DNA of 64,000 nucleotides. Source: Gracilimonas sp. (lineage in GTDB: Bacteria > Bacteroidota > Rhodothermia > Balneolales > Balneolaceae). The stretch is from assembly GCF_014762685.1 (NCBI RefSeq), contig NZ_JABURM010000006.1, forward strand, positions 1 through 64,000, given 5' to 3'. Shown here in pieces: positions 54,362 to 62,915 of the stretch (the first letter of the stretch is position 1; each line of letters starts with the position of its first letter). A program made the translations under genes and the position numbers. The notes below the pieces were generated by a model that was not told the origin of the DNA, ran no database searches, and saw nothing but the letters and a program-made list of their open reading frames with translations.

Positions 54362-56332
54362 TTGTTAGCACTCGAAAACATTACTTTGCATTTAGGCGAC
54401 CGCGAACTTCTCGACGGCGTCAGTACGTTCATCAATCCCGGAGAACGCATTGGACTGGTAGGTCCGAATGGAGCCGGAAAATCTACCTTGCTCAAGATCA
54501 TTATGGGCATTCAGGAAGCCGATGAAGGAACTATTGCGCTTGCTAACGAGGAAACACTGGGGTATCTCCCACAGGATGGGGTTGATCCGGATTTCACCCT
54601 TACGGTTCTGGAAGAAGTGGAAACGGCCTTTTCTGAATTATTCGACTTGGAAATGAAGGTAAAGGGCATTCAGGAAAAGTTATCTCAGGTAGATCCGCAA
54701 GGCAAAGAATATGAAAAGCTGATGGAGCGTTACGGTGTTTTACAGACTGAGTTGGAATCGTCCGGATTGTATGAGTTGCGCTCGGAGGTAGAAAAGGTGC
54801 TCATGGGACTTGGCTTTAGCAACGAAGATTTTCACCGAAATACGTCCGAATTTAGCGGAGGCTGGCTGATGAGAATTGCCCTGGCCAAGTTGTTGCTTAA
54901 ACGTCCTACCTATCTCCTTTTGGATGAGCCGACCAACCATCTCGATATCGAATCGCTTCAATGGATGGAGAACTTTCTGAATAGTTATGAAGGAGCTGTA
55001 GTGGTAGTTTCCCACGATAAGGCTTTTCTGGATACCATTACCACCCGCACGCTGGCTTTACGCAGTGGCGAAATCAGTGATTATGCGGGTAATTATTCAT
55101 TCTATGAGAAAAAATGGGAGGAAGAACGCGAACTGCTTTTGAATGCGCAGAAAAATCAAGAGAAGCAGATTAAAGAAACCCAGGAATTTATTGACCGGTT
55201 TCGCTATAAAGCCAGCAAAGCACGTCAGGTGCAAAGCCGGGTTAAGCAACTGGAAAAAATGGAGCGCATCAAAGTTGAAGATGAGCAGAGTAAAGTTTCT
55301 TTTCGCTTCCCCGAACCGCCCCGCAGCGGACAAGTAGTGATGAAACTTGAAAATCTGCACAAAAGTTACGGTGAGCACCAGGTATTTTCGGGTATTGATT
55401 ATGAAATTGAACGCGGGGATAAAATCGCGATCGTGGGGCCGAATGGTGCCGGAAAATCAACTCTGATTCGGATTTTGGCCGGTAATGAACCCTTTCAAAA
55501 AGGTAACCGGATTGAAGGTCACAATGTCACCGTAAATTATTTTGCCCAGCATCAAGCTGATGAACTTGACCCAAAACGCGATGCCCTCGAAACCTTGCAT
55601 GATGCCGGCTCAGGTGAAAAAGAAAGCAGGCTCAGAACCATTCTCGGATGTTTCCTTTTCCAGGGAGATGACGTGTTTAAAAAAGTAAAGGTGCTTTCCG
55701 GAGGAGAAAAAAGTCGCCTGGCCTTGGCAAAAATGTTGCTCTCGCCTGCCAATCTTTTGATTTTTGATGAGCCCACCAATCACCTGGATATGAGCAGTAA
55801 GAATATCTTGCAGCAGGCCATTCAGCAATATGAAGGGACGTGTTTGATTGTATCTCACGACCGGGCTTTCCTTGATCCGATTGTAAATAAAGTGTTGGAA
55901 GTACAACCGGGGTACATCAAAACTTATCTCGGAAACGTATCTTATTATCTGACCCGCAAAAAAGAGGAATCGGAGGCGGATACAGCCGAGCCTTCACCCC
56001 AAAAGGAAAATGAGTCTGAGAATAGCCAGTTCTCCAGAAAGGAACAAAGGCGTATTGAGGCCGAAAAAAGGAATGAATTGAGCCGTCGCACAAAGCCTAT
56101 TCGAAAGAATATTGAAGCTTTGGAAAAAGAAATTGAAGAAAAAGAGCTTCGTAAAGAAGAAATTGAGGAACTCATGGCAAAACCCGATTTTTACGATGAT
56201 CCGGAAAAAGTAAAAAAATTCTCATTAGAATATGACCAACTCAAAGCCGACCTTACGGACCGATATTCCAAGTGGGAAGAGTATCAAAACCGAATGGAAG
56301 TAATTGAGGATGAATTGAAAGCAGACAGTTGA
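54362..56332 (+). CDS. ABC-F family ATPase
   Basis: 656 aa from a TTG start, without membrane segments. Two ABC domains: first Walker A GPNGAGKS (34-41), signature FSGGWLMRIALAKLLL; second Walker A (359-366), signature LSGGEKSRLALAKMLL, each followed by a DEPTNHLD Walker B. The linker between the domains and a C-terminal coiled coil (SQFSRKEQRRIEAEKRN onward) mark the Uup/YdiF-type translation-associated ABC-F group, which act on ribosomes. Its TGA overlaps the TTG of the following lipoprotein gene by 4 nt. Confidence 0.94.
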   Translation: MLALENITLHLGDRELLDGVSTFINPGERIGLVGPNGAGKSTLLKIIMGIQEADEGTIALANEETLGYLPQDGVDPDFTLTVLEEVETAFSELFDLEMKVKGIQEKLSQVDPQGKEYEKLMERYGVLQTELESSGLYELRSEVEKVLMGLGFSNEDFHRNTSEFSGGWLMRIALAKLLLKRPTYLLLDEPTNHLDIESLQWMENFLNSYEGAVVVVSHDKAFLDTITTRTLALRSGEISDYAGNYSFYEKKWEEERELLLNAQKNQEKQIKETQEFIDRFRYKASKARQVQSRVKQLEKMERIKVEDEQSKVSFRFPEPPRSGQVVMKLENLHKSYGEHQVFSGIDYEIERGDKIAIVGPNGAGKSTLIRILAGNEPFQKGNRIEGHNVTVNYFAQHQADELDPKRDALETLHDAGSGEKESRLRTILGCFLFQGDDVFKKVKVLSGGEKSRLALAKMLLSPANLLIFDEPTNHLDMSSKNILQQAIQQYEGTCLIVSHDRAFLDPIVNKVLEVQPGYIKTYLGNVSYYLTRKKEESEADTAEPSPQKENESENSQFSRKEQRRIEAEKRNELSRRTKPIRKNIEALEKEIEEKELRKEEIEELMAKPDFYDDPEKVKKFSLEYDQLKADLTDRYSKWEEYQNRMEVIEDELKADS

Positions 56333-56862
56333 GATATAGCATTTACATATCGTTTTTTTTGGCATTGCTTGTTGCAGCCTGTTCGTCCCCACAGAAGGCT
56401 GTTCATGATTCGAGATCTTCGATTGAGCAAACAGCCACTCCCAATGAATGGATTTCTTTGAATATCAATGAGGCGGTATATTTTAAGTTTGAGAAGTATG
56501 AAACTGAATGGTCCGGAGAGCTTACGGTTTATACGCTGAATGCAGATGGACAAAAAGTGGTGCAATCCGAATACATATCTGCCCAAGACAGCTCCTGGAA
56601 TGAGTTTGACCTTTTTGTAGATTTTCTGAACATCTATGAAATCCCTCCACAATATGAGATTGACGGTTGGGTTCCGGACTCAGGTCAGCTCCCCCGGCGA
56701 GTGTATAGTTTTGAAGTTTATGACGGAGATACCGCACATTCTTTTTCTTATCAAGATCCGGAAAAGGGTATTCGTGATTTTTGGCAAGCCCAAAATCTGC
56801 TTACTTTTATAACATTTGTGCAAAATGATTTACGGTGGGTTGAAAAGAAGAACATCGAATAA
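56329..56862 (+). CDS. Hypothetical lipoprotein coupled to the ABC-F gene
   Basis: 177 aa starting from a TTG inside the overlap with the ABC-F stop. Signal and lipobox MRYSIYISFFLALLVAACSS (Cys18). The mature part (EAVYFKFEKYETEWSGELTV, VPDSGQLPRRVYSFEVYDGD) looks like a small beta-sheet domain. Not recognised as a named family. Overlap of 4 nt predicts translational coupling with the ATPase, which does not explain its role. Followed by the same palindromic terminator as the dnaA operon. Confidence 0.7.
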   Translation: MRYSIYISFFLALLVAACSSPQKAVHDSRSSIEQTATPNEWISLNINEAVYFKFEKYETEWSGELTVYTLNADGQKVVQSEYISAQDSSWNEFDLFVDFLNIYEIPPQYEIDGWVPDSGQLPRRVYSFEVYDGDTAHSFSYQDPEKGIRDFWQAQNLLTFITFVQNDLRWVEKKNIE

Positions 56863-56868
56863 TGAACA

Positions 56869-56887
56869 TTCAACATTAAATGTTGAA
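56869..56887 (+). terminator. Palindromic element after the lipoprotein gene
   Basis: TTCAACATTAAATGTTGAA, a perfect palindrome 6 nt after the stop codon, identical to the one at 34869-34887. It lacks a continuous T-run here, so termination is less certain. Confidence 0.45.
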
Positions 56888-56976
56888 GTTATTATAGATT
56901 CTTCAAACTTGCCCTCATTCAATCTTCTTTCCACTGGTTCTTGCGCTCAGCGCCGGAATCCATTTAATTTGCGACT

Positions 56977-57399
56977 CTACTTCGCGAAAATCCGGCTTTC
57001 ATCTGCAAAAGCTTTAAACTCCAGAGCGTTGCCGCTTGGATCAAGAAAAAACATCGTAGCCTGCTCGCCCGGCTCCCCTTTGAAACGAATGTAAGGTTCG
57101 ATCACAAATTCAATACCTTCATTTTCTAATTTTTCGGCCAGTGCTTTCCATTCGTCCATCTCCAGGATTACCCCAAAATGTCGAACCGGTACGCCTTTTC
57201 CATCTACGGCATTCATAGCTGATTCTTTAGCTTCATCCGGGCTTAGATGGGCCACTACCTGATGTCCCCACATATTAAAATCAATCCAGTCATCAGACGT
57301 ACGACCGGTTTCACAGCCCAATAAATCATGGTAAAACTTGTAGGATTCTTCGAGGTCTTTAACAGGAAATGCTAGATGAAATGGCTGGATTTTATTCAT
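56977..57399 (-). CDS. VOC-superfamily (glyoxalase/dioxygenase-like) protein
   Basis: 140 aa from the ATG at 57399 ([20 protein letters not shown]); an ATG 21 codons further upstream would add an unlikely hydrophobic extension. Two beta-alpha-beta-beta-beta modules: first [21 protein letters not shown], second [19 protein letters not shown]. Metal-type residues: His in FHLAF, His in VRHFGV and Glu in NALEFKAF. Such proteins bind small molecules with a metal; substrate unknown. Divergent from the BASS transporter gene. Confidence 0.87.
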   Translation of the reverse strand: MNKIQPFHLAFPVKDLEESYKFYHDLLGCETGRTSDDWIDFNMWGHQVVAHLSPDEAKESAMNAVDGKGVPVRHFGVILEMDEWKALAEKLENEGIEFVIEPYIRFKGEPGEQATMFFLDPSGNALEFKAFADESRIFAK

Positions 57400-57634
57400 G
57401 ATATTTAAATATTCTTGGTTCGAATTCAATGAAAAATAATAGATTGAAATGTATTTAACCATGCATGTATTTTGTTTTTACGCTAGCAAATACACTAAAT
57501 CTTTTGCCTGAAGAATTTTACAAAAATTCTGCTGTTCGAGTATGTAAAAGATTTTGTATTCTTGGGCAATCCTGCCAAGGGACAAAATATTTAAGTTGGG
57601 CTTTGCATAAGATGACAAATGAGTAAAATTAAGT

Positions 57635-58561
57635 ATGAATGAATCAATAGACGCACTTCAATTGAATCTGGACAGCGGCGGGTTGCATATTATGAACTTG
57701 TCCCTGGCCATTATCATGTTTGGGGTGGCCCTGGAACTGACTATTGAGGACTTTAAGAAAGTGGCCAAAAATCCAAAAGGCACGATTGTAGGTTTGTCTT
57801 CACAATTTATTCTCCTTCCTGCCCTCACTTTTTTACTGGTCTTACTGCTCAAACCACACCCCAGTTTTGCCTTGGGCATGATGATGGTAGCAGCATGTCC
57901 CGGAGGTAATATTTCAAATTTTTTCTCCCTTCTTGCTCGTGGCAATGCTGCCCTTTCGGTAAGCATGACGGCTTTTGCTACCTTCCTTTCTATAATCATG
58001 ACTCCTTTTAACTTTGCTTTTTGGGCGAGTTTGTACGGGCCAACCAATGCCATTTTAACTCAAATTCATCTCGATCTTTTTGAAGTATTTCGAATCATTG
58101 TGCTCATCCTCGGTATTCCACTGTTATTAGGGATGACACTCCGGCATTTCAGAGACAAACTCTCCCAGATTATTTCCCCGTACATCAAAAACTTTGGAAT
58201 CATCTTTTTTGCAGGATTTGTTATCGTGGCTTTCAGTATGAACTTTGAGAATTTTATCAGTTATGTACATTTAGTGGTTGTACTGGTATTCCTTCACAAT
58301 TCTATTGCCCTTATGTGCGGATATGGAATAGGATACCTCTTCAAGCTCCCACGAAAAGACCGAAAATCAATTGCTATTGAAACCGGAATTCAAAATTCAG
58401 GCTTGGGATTGCTGCTTATTTTTAATTTCTTTGACGGCCTCGGAGGCATGGCTTTAGTTGCAGCCTGGTGGGGCATTTGGCACATTGTAGCCGGTCTCAG
58501 TATCGGATGGTACTGGTCAATAGGAAAATCAACTTTACAACGCGTCTTTTCTAATGCGTGA
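57635..58561 (+). CDS. Bile acid:sodium symporter family (BASS) transporter
   Basis: 308 aa with nine to ten membrane helices, family BASS/SBF. Recognisable features are the N-terminal region VALELTIEDFKKVAKNPKG, the crossed helix motif MMVAACPGGNISNFFSLLARGN near 85-105 and ETGIQNSGLGLLLIFNFFDG near 248, which correspond to sodium-binding segments. It imports an organic anion with Na+; the solute is not predictable. It overlaps the next gene by 8 nt. Confidence 0.9.
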   Translation: MNESIDALQLNLDSGGLHIMNLSLAIIMFGVALELTIEDFKKVAKNPKGTIVGLSSQFILLPALTFLLVLLLKPHPSFALGMMMVAACPGGNISNFFSLLARGNAALSVSMTAFATFLSIIMTPFNFAFWASLYGPTNAILTQIHLDLFEVFRIIVLILGIPLLLGMTLRHFRDKLSQIISPYIKNFGIIFFAGFVIVAFSMNFENFISYVHLVVVLVFLHNSIALMCGYGIGYLFKLPRKDRKSIAIETGIQNSGLGLLLIFNFFDGLGGMALVAAWWGIWHIVAGLSIGWYWSIGKSTLQRVFSNA

Positions 58562-59822
58562 AAAAAATTATCTGTGGTATCAATTTTGGCGACATACCGT
58601 AGTAGGAAACGGATTAAAATTTTTCTACTCAAAGGTTAAAACTTCCGGGAAGGAAAATCTTCCTGAAGATAAACCGATTCTATATGTACCTAATCATCAG
58701 AATTCCTTTATGGATGCCCTTCATGTAGCTACCACTACAAAGCCTGTTATTTATTTTTTAACACGCGCTCAGGCATTTAAGCCCGATATTATCGGAAAGT
58801 TTTTGTGGTCTATCAACATGATGCCTGTATACCGGGTTCGGGATGGATTCAGTTCGATTCAAAAAAACAATGCTATTTTTGAGAAGTGCATTAAATACCT
58901 CAAAAATAAAGATACCGTTCTGGTTTTTGCTGAGGCCAATCATAACTTGAAACGGCGAATCCGACCTCTAAGTAAAGGATTTACCAGAATTGCCTTTGGT
59001 GCCGAGGAAAAATATAACTGGGAATTAGATTTACAGATTGTACCGGTTGGCGTGAATTACAGTGAGCATCAATCCGGAGGGAACACCGTACAGGTTAACT
59101 ACGGAATGCCTATCCCGGTAAGCAAATATAAAGAGGCGTTTCTTGCCGATGAAAAAGAAGCTGTAGAGGAAATGAAAGAAGAGGTTTCCACAGCAATGAA
59201 AAAGCTGGTTTTTCATGTAGCCAATCTGGAGGAATATCCCCTGCAAAAAATTCTTTGGGATGATTTAGAACCTGACGAGTTGAAGATTATAAATCCTGAT
59301 ATAGCCAACGATCGGATTCAAAGAACCGAGCCACACCTGACGGAGGAGTTAATAAACGAAGCAAGTGAACTCGATAAAATTGCTGAAAAAAATAAGGTGA
59401 AATTAAAAGAAGTAGCCTATGGAAAAGAATTGAAGCCTAAAGATTTTATACTTTTTCCATTTTATGCCTTTTCATTTCTAAACAACATCATCCCCTACCA
59501 ACCGATACGACACCTGATCCTAAATGTAATTAAAGACCGTGCCTTTGATGCTTCCATTAAATTCCTGGCCAGTCTTTTCCTGCTTCCGTCATTCTATGCC
59601 ATTGTAAGTTTAATTTTGGCCATTTCCGGCGTTCCAAGTATATATATTTGGGCATACCTCGGCTTGAGTGTGATTACCGCTCCTTTATTTAAAAGGGCCA
59701 AAAAACTTTTTACCCCAACAAGTGCTCAGCGACTTAAAAAGAAAAAACCTAAACTTTTTCAGGAAATTAAATCGCGTTTAGAAACATTTAAAAAGCTTCG
59801 CAGTTCAATTTTAAATGAATGA
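58554..59822 (+). CDS. PlsC-like acyltransferase with an HX5D motif
   Basis: 422 aa membrane-associated glycerolipid acyltransferase candidate. The first motif reads NHQNSFMD, His48 and Asp54 with five residues between, rather than HX4D; fungal GPAT enzymes have a similar spacing. Following blocks: MMPVYRVRDGFSSI, FAEANHNLKRRIRPLSKG, and two or three C-terminal membrane helices (FLASLFLLPSFYAIVSLILA, YIWAYLGLSVITAPLF). It would acylate glycerol-3-phosphate or lysophosphatidate. Overlaps the BASS gene by 8 nt and the SOD gene by 8 nt, so three genes form an operon. Confidence 0.85.
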   Translation: MREKNYLWYQFWRHTVVGNGLKFFYSKVKTSGKENLPEDKPILYVPNHQNSFMDALHVATTTKPVIYFLTRAQAFKPDIIGKFLWSINMMPVYRVRDGFSSIQKNNAIFEKCIKYLKNKDTVLVFAEANHNLKRRIRPLSKGFTRIAFGAEEKYNWELDLQIVPVGVNYSEHQSGGNTVQVNYGMPIPVSKYKEAFLADEKEAVEEMKEEVSTAMKKLVFHVANLEEYPLQKILWDDLEPDELKIINPDIANDRIQRTEPHLTEELINEASELDKIAEKNKVKLKEVAYGKELKPKDFILFPFYAFSFLNNIIPYQPIRHLILNVIKDRAFDASIKFLASLFLLPSFYAIVSLILAISGVPSIYIWAYLGLSVITAPLFKRAKKLFTPTSAQRLKKKKPKLFQEIKSRLETFKKLRSSILNE

Positions 59823-59877
59823 AGCCCAATTGTTTAGTGTTGAACTATCGAATCAAAACCAAAATAAATTACCCCCT

Positions 59878-60411
59878 ATGAAACTCCTTACTTTTTTGAC
59901 CACATTTTTCATGATTGTAACCGGTTGTACAAGAACCGTAGAAAAGGAAGTAATCAAATCAAACTTTGATCATACAGAATTAGTTGCCACAGTAATGCCT
60001 GTCGGTGATAGCAACGTTTCCGGCTCTGTTACTTTTTCTGAATCCGAAGAGGGTGTTATGGTCAGGGGAAATTTTGAAGGACTTGAACCCGGAAATCATG
60101 GCTTTCACATTCACGAGTACGGTGATTGCAGGGCCGAAGACGGGACCAGTGCCGGTGGCCACTTTAATCCTGCCGGAAACAACCATGGCGCTCCATCTGA
60201 CATGGAACGCCACATGGGCGATCTTGGAAATATTGAAGCTGATGAAAGTGGAATTGCAGCGGTTGATTATACCGATGCCACAGTAACTCTTGAACAAATA
60301 TTAGGGCGTGGAATCATCATCCATGCGGGAGAAGATGATTTAGAGTCTCAACCTACCGGTGCGGCAGGAAGCAGAGTTGCGTGCGGTGTAATTGGGATTG
60401 CTCAAAACTAA
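59878..60411 (+). CDS. sodC: Cu/Zn superoxide dismutase, lipoprotein
   Basis: 177 aa from the ATG at 59878, chosen because it begins a lipoprotein signal (MKLLTFLTTFFMIVTGC, lipobox VTGC, Cys17); an upstream ATG overlapping the acyltransferase gene would hide it. Metal ligands: GFHIHEYGDC, GGHFNPAGNNHG, RHMGDLGNI, HAGEDD. The disulfide cysteines are in YGDC and ACGVIG, and the conserved Arg is in SRVACG. Removes superoxide in the periplasm. Last gene of the plus-strand operon. Confidence 0.94.
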   Translation: MKLLTFLTTFFMIVTGCTRTVEKEVIKSNFDHTELVATVMPVGDSNVSGSVTFSESEEGVMVRGNFEGLEPGNHGFHIHEYGDCRAEDGTSAGGHFNPAGNNHGAPSDMERHMGDLGNIEADESGIAAVDYTDATVTLEQILGRGIIIHAGEDDLESQPTGAAGSRVACGVIGIAQN

Positions 60412-60437
60412 TTTCCACGCCAACCAACACAGATTAG

Positions 60438-62153
60438 TTAATTTTGACTCCATTCTCCGTAGAGCCGCTCCAGTTCTTCGGAGGATGAGAGTTCTATAGC
60501 TGAGGTTGCTAATTCCTGAAAATCTTTAAGAGGCCGGGAACTTAGTAATTCATTTATTTTCAATACTGAATTTGGAACCATACTTAATTCTTTAATTCCA
60601 AGACCCAGCAGGCAAGCAGCTCCAATTTCATCTCCGGCAAGCTCACCGCAAACACTCACTTCAATATCTGCTTTTTCTGCTCCTTCTGCTGTCATTTTAA
60701 TCAACTTAAGTACCGAAGGATGATAATGCTGAAAAAGAGTATGAATTCGCTCATTTCCTCGGTCTACGGCAAGCGTGTACTGGGTTAGGTCATTTGTTCC
60801 AATACTCAAAAAATCTGCCTCTTTGGCAAACTGATAAGCTGAAATTGCTACGCTAGGTACTTCTACCATCAACCCCAAGGGAACATTTTCATCAATCTGC
60901 CCCCCCGATGAAAGCAATGCTCCCTGAATTTTCTCAATTTCATTTCTGATCTGCCGTACTTCATCAATCACCGATACCATAGGAACCAGTATTTTAACTC
61001 GTCCGGGATATCTCCCTGCCACTGTTAGAATAGCCTGAAGCTGGCTACGTAGTAATTTTTTTTCATCCAGCAGCAATCGAATTCCCCGCCAACCTAAAAA
61101 TGGATTTGCTTCTTTGAGAGGTCGACGTGCATTTTTATCTCCTCCAATATCAAATAAACGAATAGTTACCGGGCCGGTTGTTTTCGAAACAATTTCTTCA
61201 TAAAAAGCTTCCTGGTCTTCTACACTTTTTCGGACTCGCTTTCCAAATAACAGGCTTTCCGTTCTTAATAATCCAACGCCCTGAGCTCTGTTTTCTTCGA
61301 CTTTGGCAACTTCCGCTTCAAACTCAATATTTGCCAAAAGTTTAAACGGAACTCCATCCGCCGTTTCAAATTCATCCGCTGCTTTTTCCTTAGCAAGTTT
61401 TTTCTGCGTTTTAGCTTTTTTCCTGTATGACTGAATCGTTTTTTTGCTTGGATTTAAAATCAAAGCACCTGCATCGGCATCTAAAACAACCGACTTATCC
61501 TTATCTGCTTCTTTGGTTACACCATCTGCATTTACAATACAAGGCATCCCCAATGACTTGGCAATAATGGCAGCATGGGAGGTAATTCCACCTTTTTCCA
61601 TAACTAAGCCAACCGCACCATCTTCATAATATGAAACCAGGTCGGTTGGACTAATTTGTTTTGTCACAATTACCGAACCTTTCTTGATAGGCTCTTTATT
61701 TTTTTGATCACAGACTTCAGCAATAAACCGGTCCCGGATATCTTCCAGGTCAATAATGCGTTGACGAAAAAGCTCAGATCCGCTTTCCTTGAGGCGTTCA
61801 ATAAACGAACAGTAGGTTTGATATACCGCAAAATCCACGCTCAATAATTTGTTTTCGACAATATCAAAAACGTTCTTCTCAATTTCCGGATCCCGTATAA
61901 TTTGCTGATGAGTATCAATAATTTCAGCCGTACCCGAATCTTTTAACTCACCGGACATTTGCTCAAGCTCCGCCACAAGATTTTCTCTCGCTTTTGAAAA
62001 TCGCTCTTTATGGCCCAATACCTCATTTTCTTTTATAGAAGTTGGGGTAACCGTTTTGGATTCAGAATTTATTAATACAGCATTACCAATTGCTATGCCT
62101 GAAGCAGCGGTTCGTCCTTTAATAATAAGTTCTTTTGTTTTAGAGGTCTTCAT
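60438..62153 (-). CDS. ptsI: Phosphoenolpyruvate-protein phosphotransferase (enzyme I)
   Basis: 571 aa enzyme I of the PTS, which takes phosphate from phosphoenolpyruvate and passes it to HPr. Phosphorylated His193 in GGITSHAAIIAKS; the PEP-binding domain has LLRTESLLFG, TIRLFDIGGDKN, FLGWRGIRL, MVEVPS, SIGTNDLTQYTLAVDR and SVCGELAGD. It follows ptsH by 13 nt. No enzyme II genes are in the window, so a regulatory role or distant permeases are possible. Confidence 0.96.
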   Translation of the reverse strand: MKTSKTKELIIKGRTAASGIAIGNAVLINSESKTVTPTSIKENEVLGHKERFSKARENLVAELEQMSGELKDSGTAEIIDTHQQIIRDPEIEKNVFDIVENKLLSVDFAVYQTYCSFIERLKESGSELFRQRIIDLEDIRDRFIAEVCDQKNKEPIKKGSVIVTKQISPTDLVSYYEDGAVGLVMEKGGITSHAAIIAKSLGMPCIVNADGVTKEADKDKSVVLDADAGALILNPSKKTIQSYRKKAKTQKKLAKEKAADEFETADGVPFKLLANIEFEAEVAKVEENRAQGVGLLRTESLLFGKRVRKSVEDQEAFYEEIVSKTTGPVTIRLFDIGGDKNARRPLKEANPFLGWRGIRLLLDEKKLLRSQLQAILTVAGRYPGRVKILVPMVSVIDEVRQIRNEIEKIQGALLSSGGQIDENVPLGLMVEVPSVAISAYQFAKEADFLSIGTNDLTQYTLAVDRGNERIHTLFQHYHPSVLKLIKMTAEGAEKADIEVSVCGELAGDEIGAACLLGLGIKELSMVPNSVLKINELLSSRPLKDFQELATSAIELSSSEELERLYGEWSQN

Positions 62154-62166
62154 AACCCATTATACC

Positions 62167-62439
62167 TTAGTCCTCTTCCATTCCAAATTTGCTCTCAATG
62201 GCATCAACTATCGCCTCCAAAGCTTCTTTTTCATCTGCCCCGTCAAGCTCTAGTTCCAATTCTGCGCCATGCTCAGCAGCCAGGGTCATCACCCCTAATA
62301 TACTTTTCCCATTCACCCTATACCCATAACTGTGGATATAGAAATCGGATTTATATTTACTTGCTAACTTGACCAGTTGTGCAGATGGTCGGGCATGCAA
62401 GCCTGCTGTATTTTTTATTGTTATTTTCTTTTTGATCAT
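62167..62439 (-). CDS. ptsH: Phosphocarrier protein HPr
   Basis: 90 aa. The active-site His15 is in GLHARPSAQLVKLASKY and Ser46 in NGKSILGVMTLAAEHG, the target of HPr kinase, so both phosphorylation sites are conserved. It lies 13 nt upstream of ptsI. The presence of Ser46 suggests an HprK-type regulator elsewhere in the genome. Confidence 0.95.
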   Translation of the reverse strand: MIKKKITIKNTAGLHARPSAQLVKLASKYKSDFYIHSYGYRVNGKSILGVMTLAAEHGAELELELDGADEKEALEAIVDAIESKFGMEED

Positions 62440-62617
62440 GACATTAAATTAGTTTGTTAAAATGAAAATAAAATTACCAACATGCCAAGTTTTTGATTTA
62501 AAAAGATGCAGACCTTATTACATGTTTTCTAAAACTTTTACCGTATTTAAAAACACATTAATCTTTCACTCAATGTTTCTTAAATTCAACACCACTAAAT
62601 AAATTTTATTCAAAAAT

Positions 62618-62905
62618 ATGTCAGTTACTGAAAAAGACGTACAATACATTGCTAACCTTGCAAGACTTCAACTTAATCAGGAAGAAGCAAAATCCTTTGC
62701 AGGAGATATGAACAAAATTCTTGATTACATGGAGTTACTGAATGAGGCAGATACTGAAAACGTGGAGCCACTTGAGCACGTTATTGAGTTAGATAGCCGA
62801 TTCCGCAAAGATGAGGCAAAAGAACCTCTCTCTCATGAGGATGCCCTTAAAAATGCCCCAGATGCCGACAGTGACTATTTCCGTGTACCAAAAGTGATTG
62901 AATAA
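62618..62905 (+). CDS. gatC: Asp-tRNA(Asn)/Glu-tRNA(Gln) amidotransferase subunit C
   Basis: 95 aa small subunit of GatCAB, which amidates misacylated Glu-tRNA(Gln) and/or Asp-tRNA(Asn). Sequence MSVTEKDVQYIANLARLQLN, KILDYMELLNEADTENVEPL, then the DYFRVPKVIE tail are typical. Not adjacent to gatA or gatB here, which is normal in this phylum. 10 nt upstream of the YfhO-like gene. Confidence 0.93.
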   Translation: MSVTEKDVQYIANLARLQLNQEEAKSFAGDMNKILDYMELLNEADTENVEPLEHVIELDSRFRKDEAKEPLSHEDALKNAPDADSDYFRVPKVIE

Positions 62906-62915
62906 ACCTAAGCTC

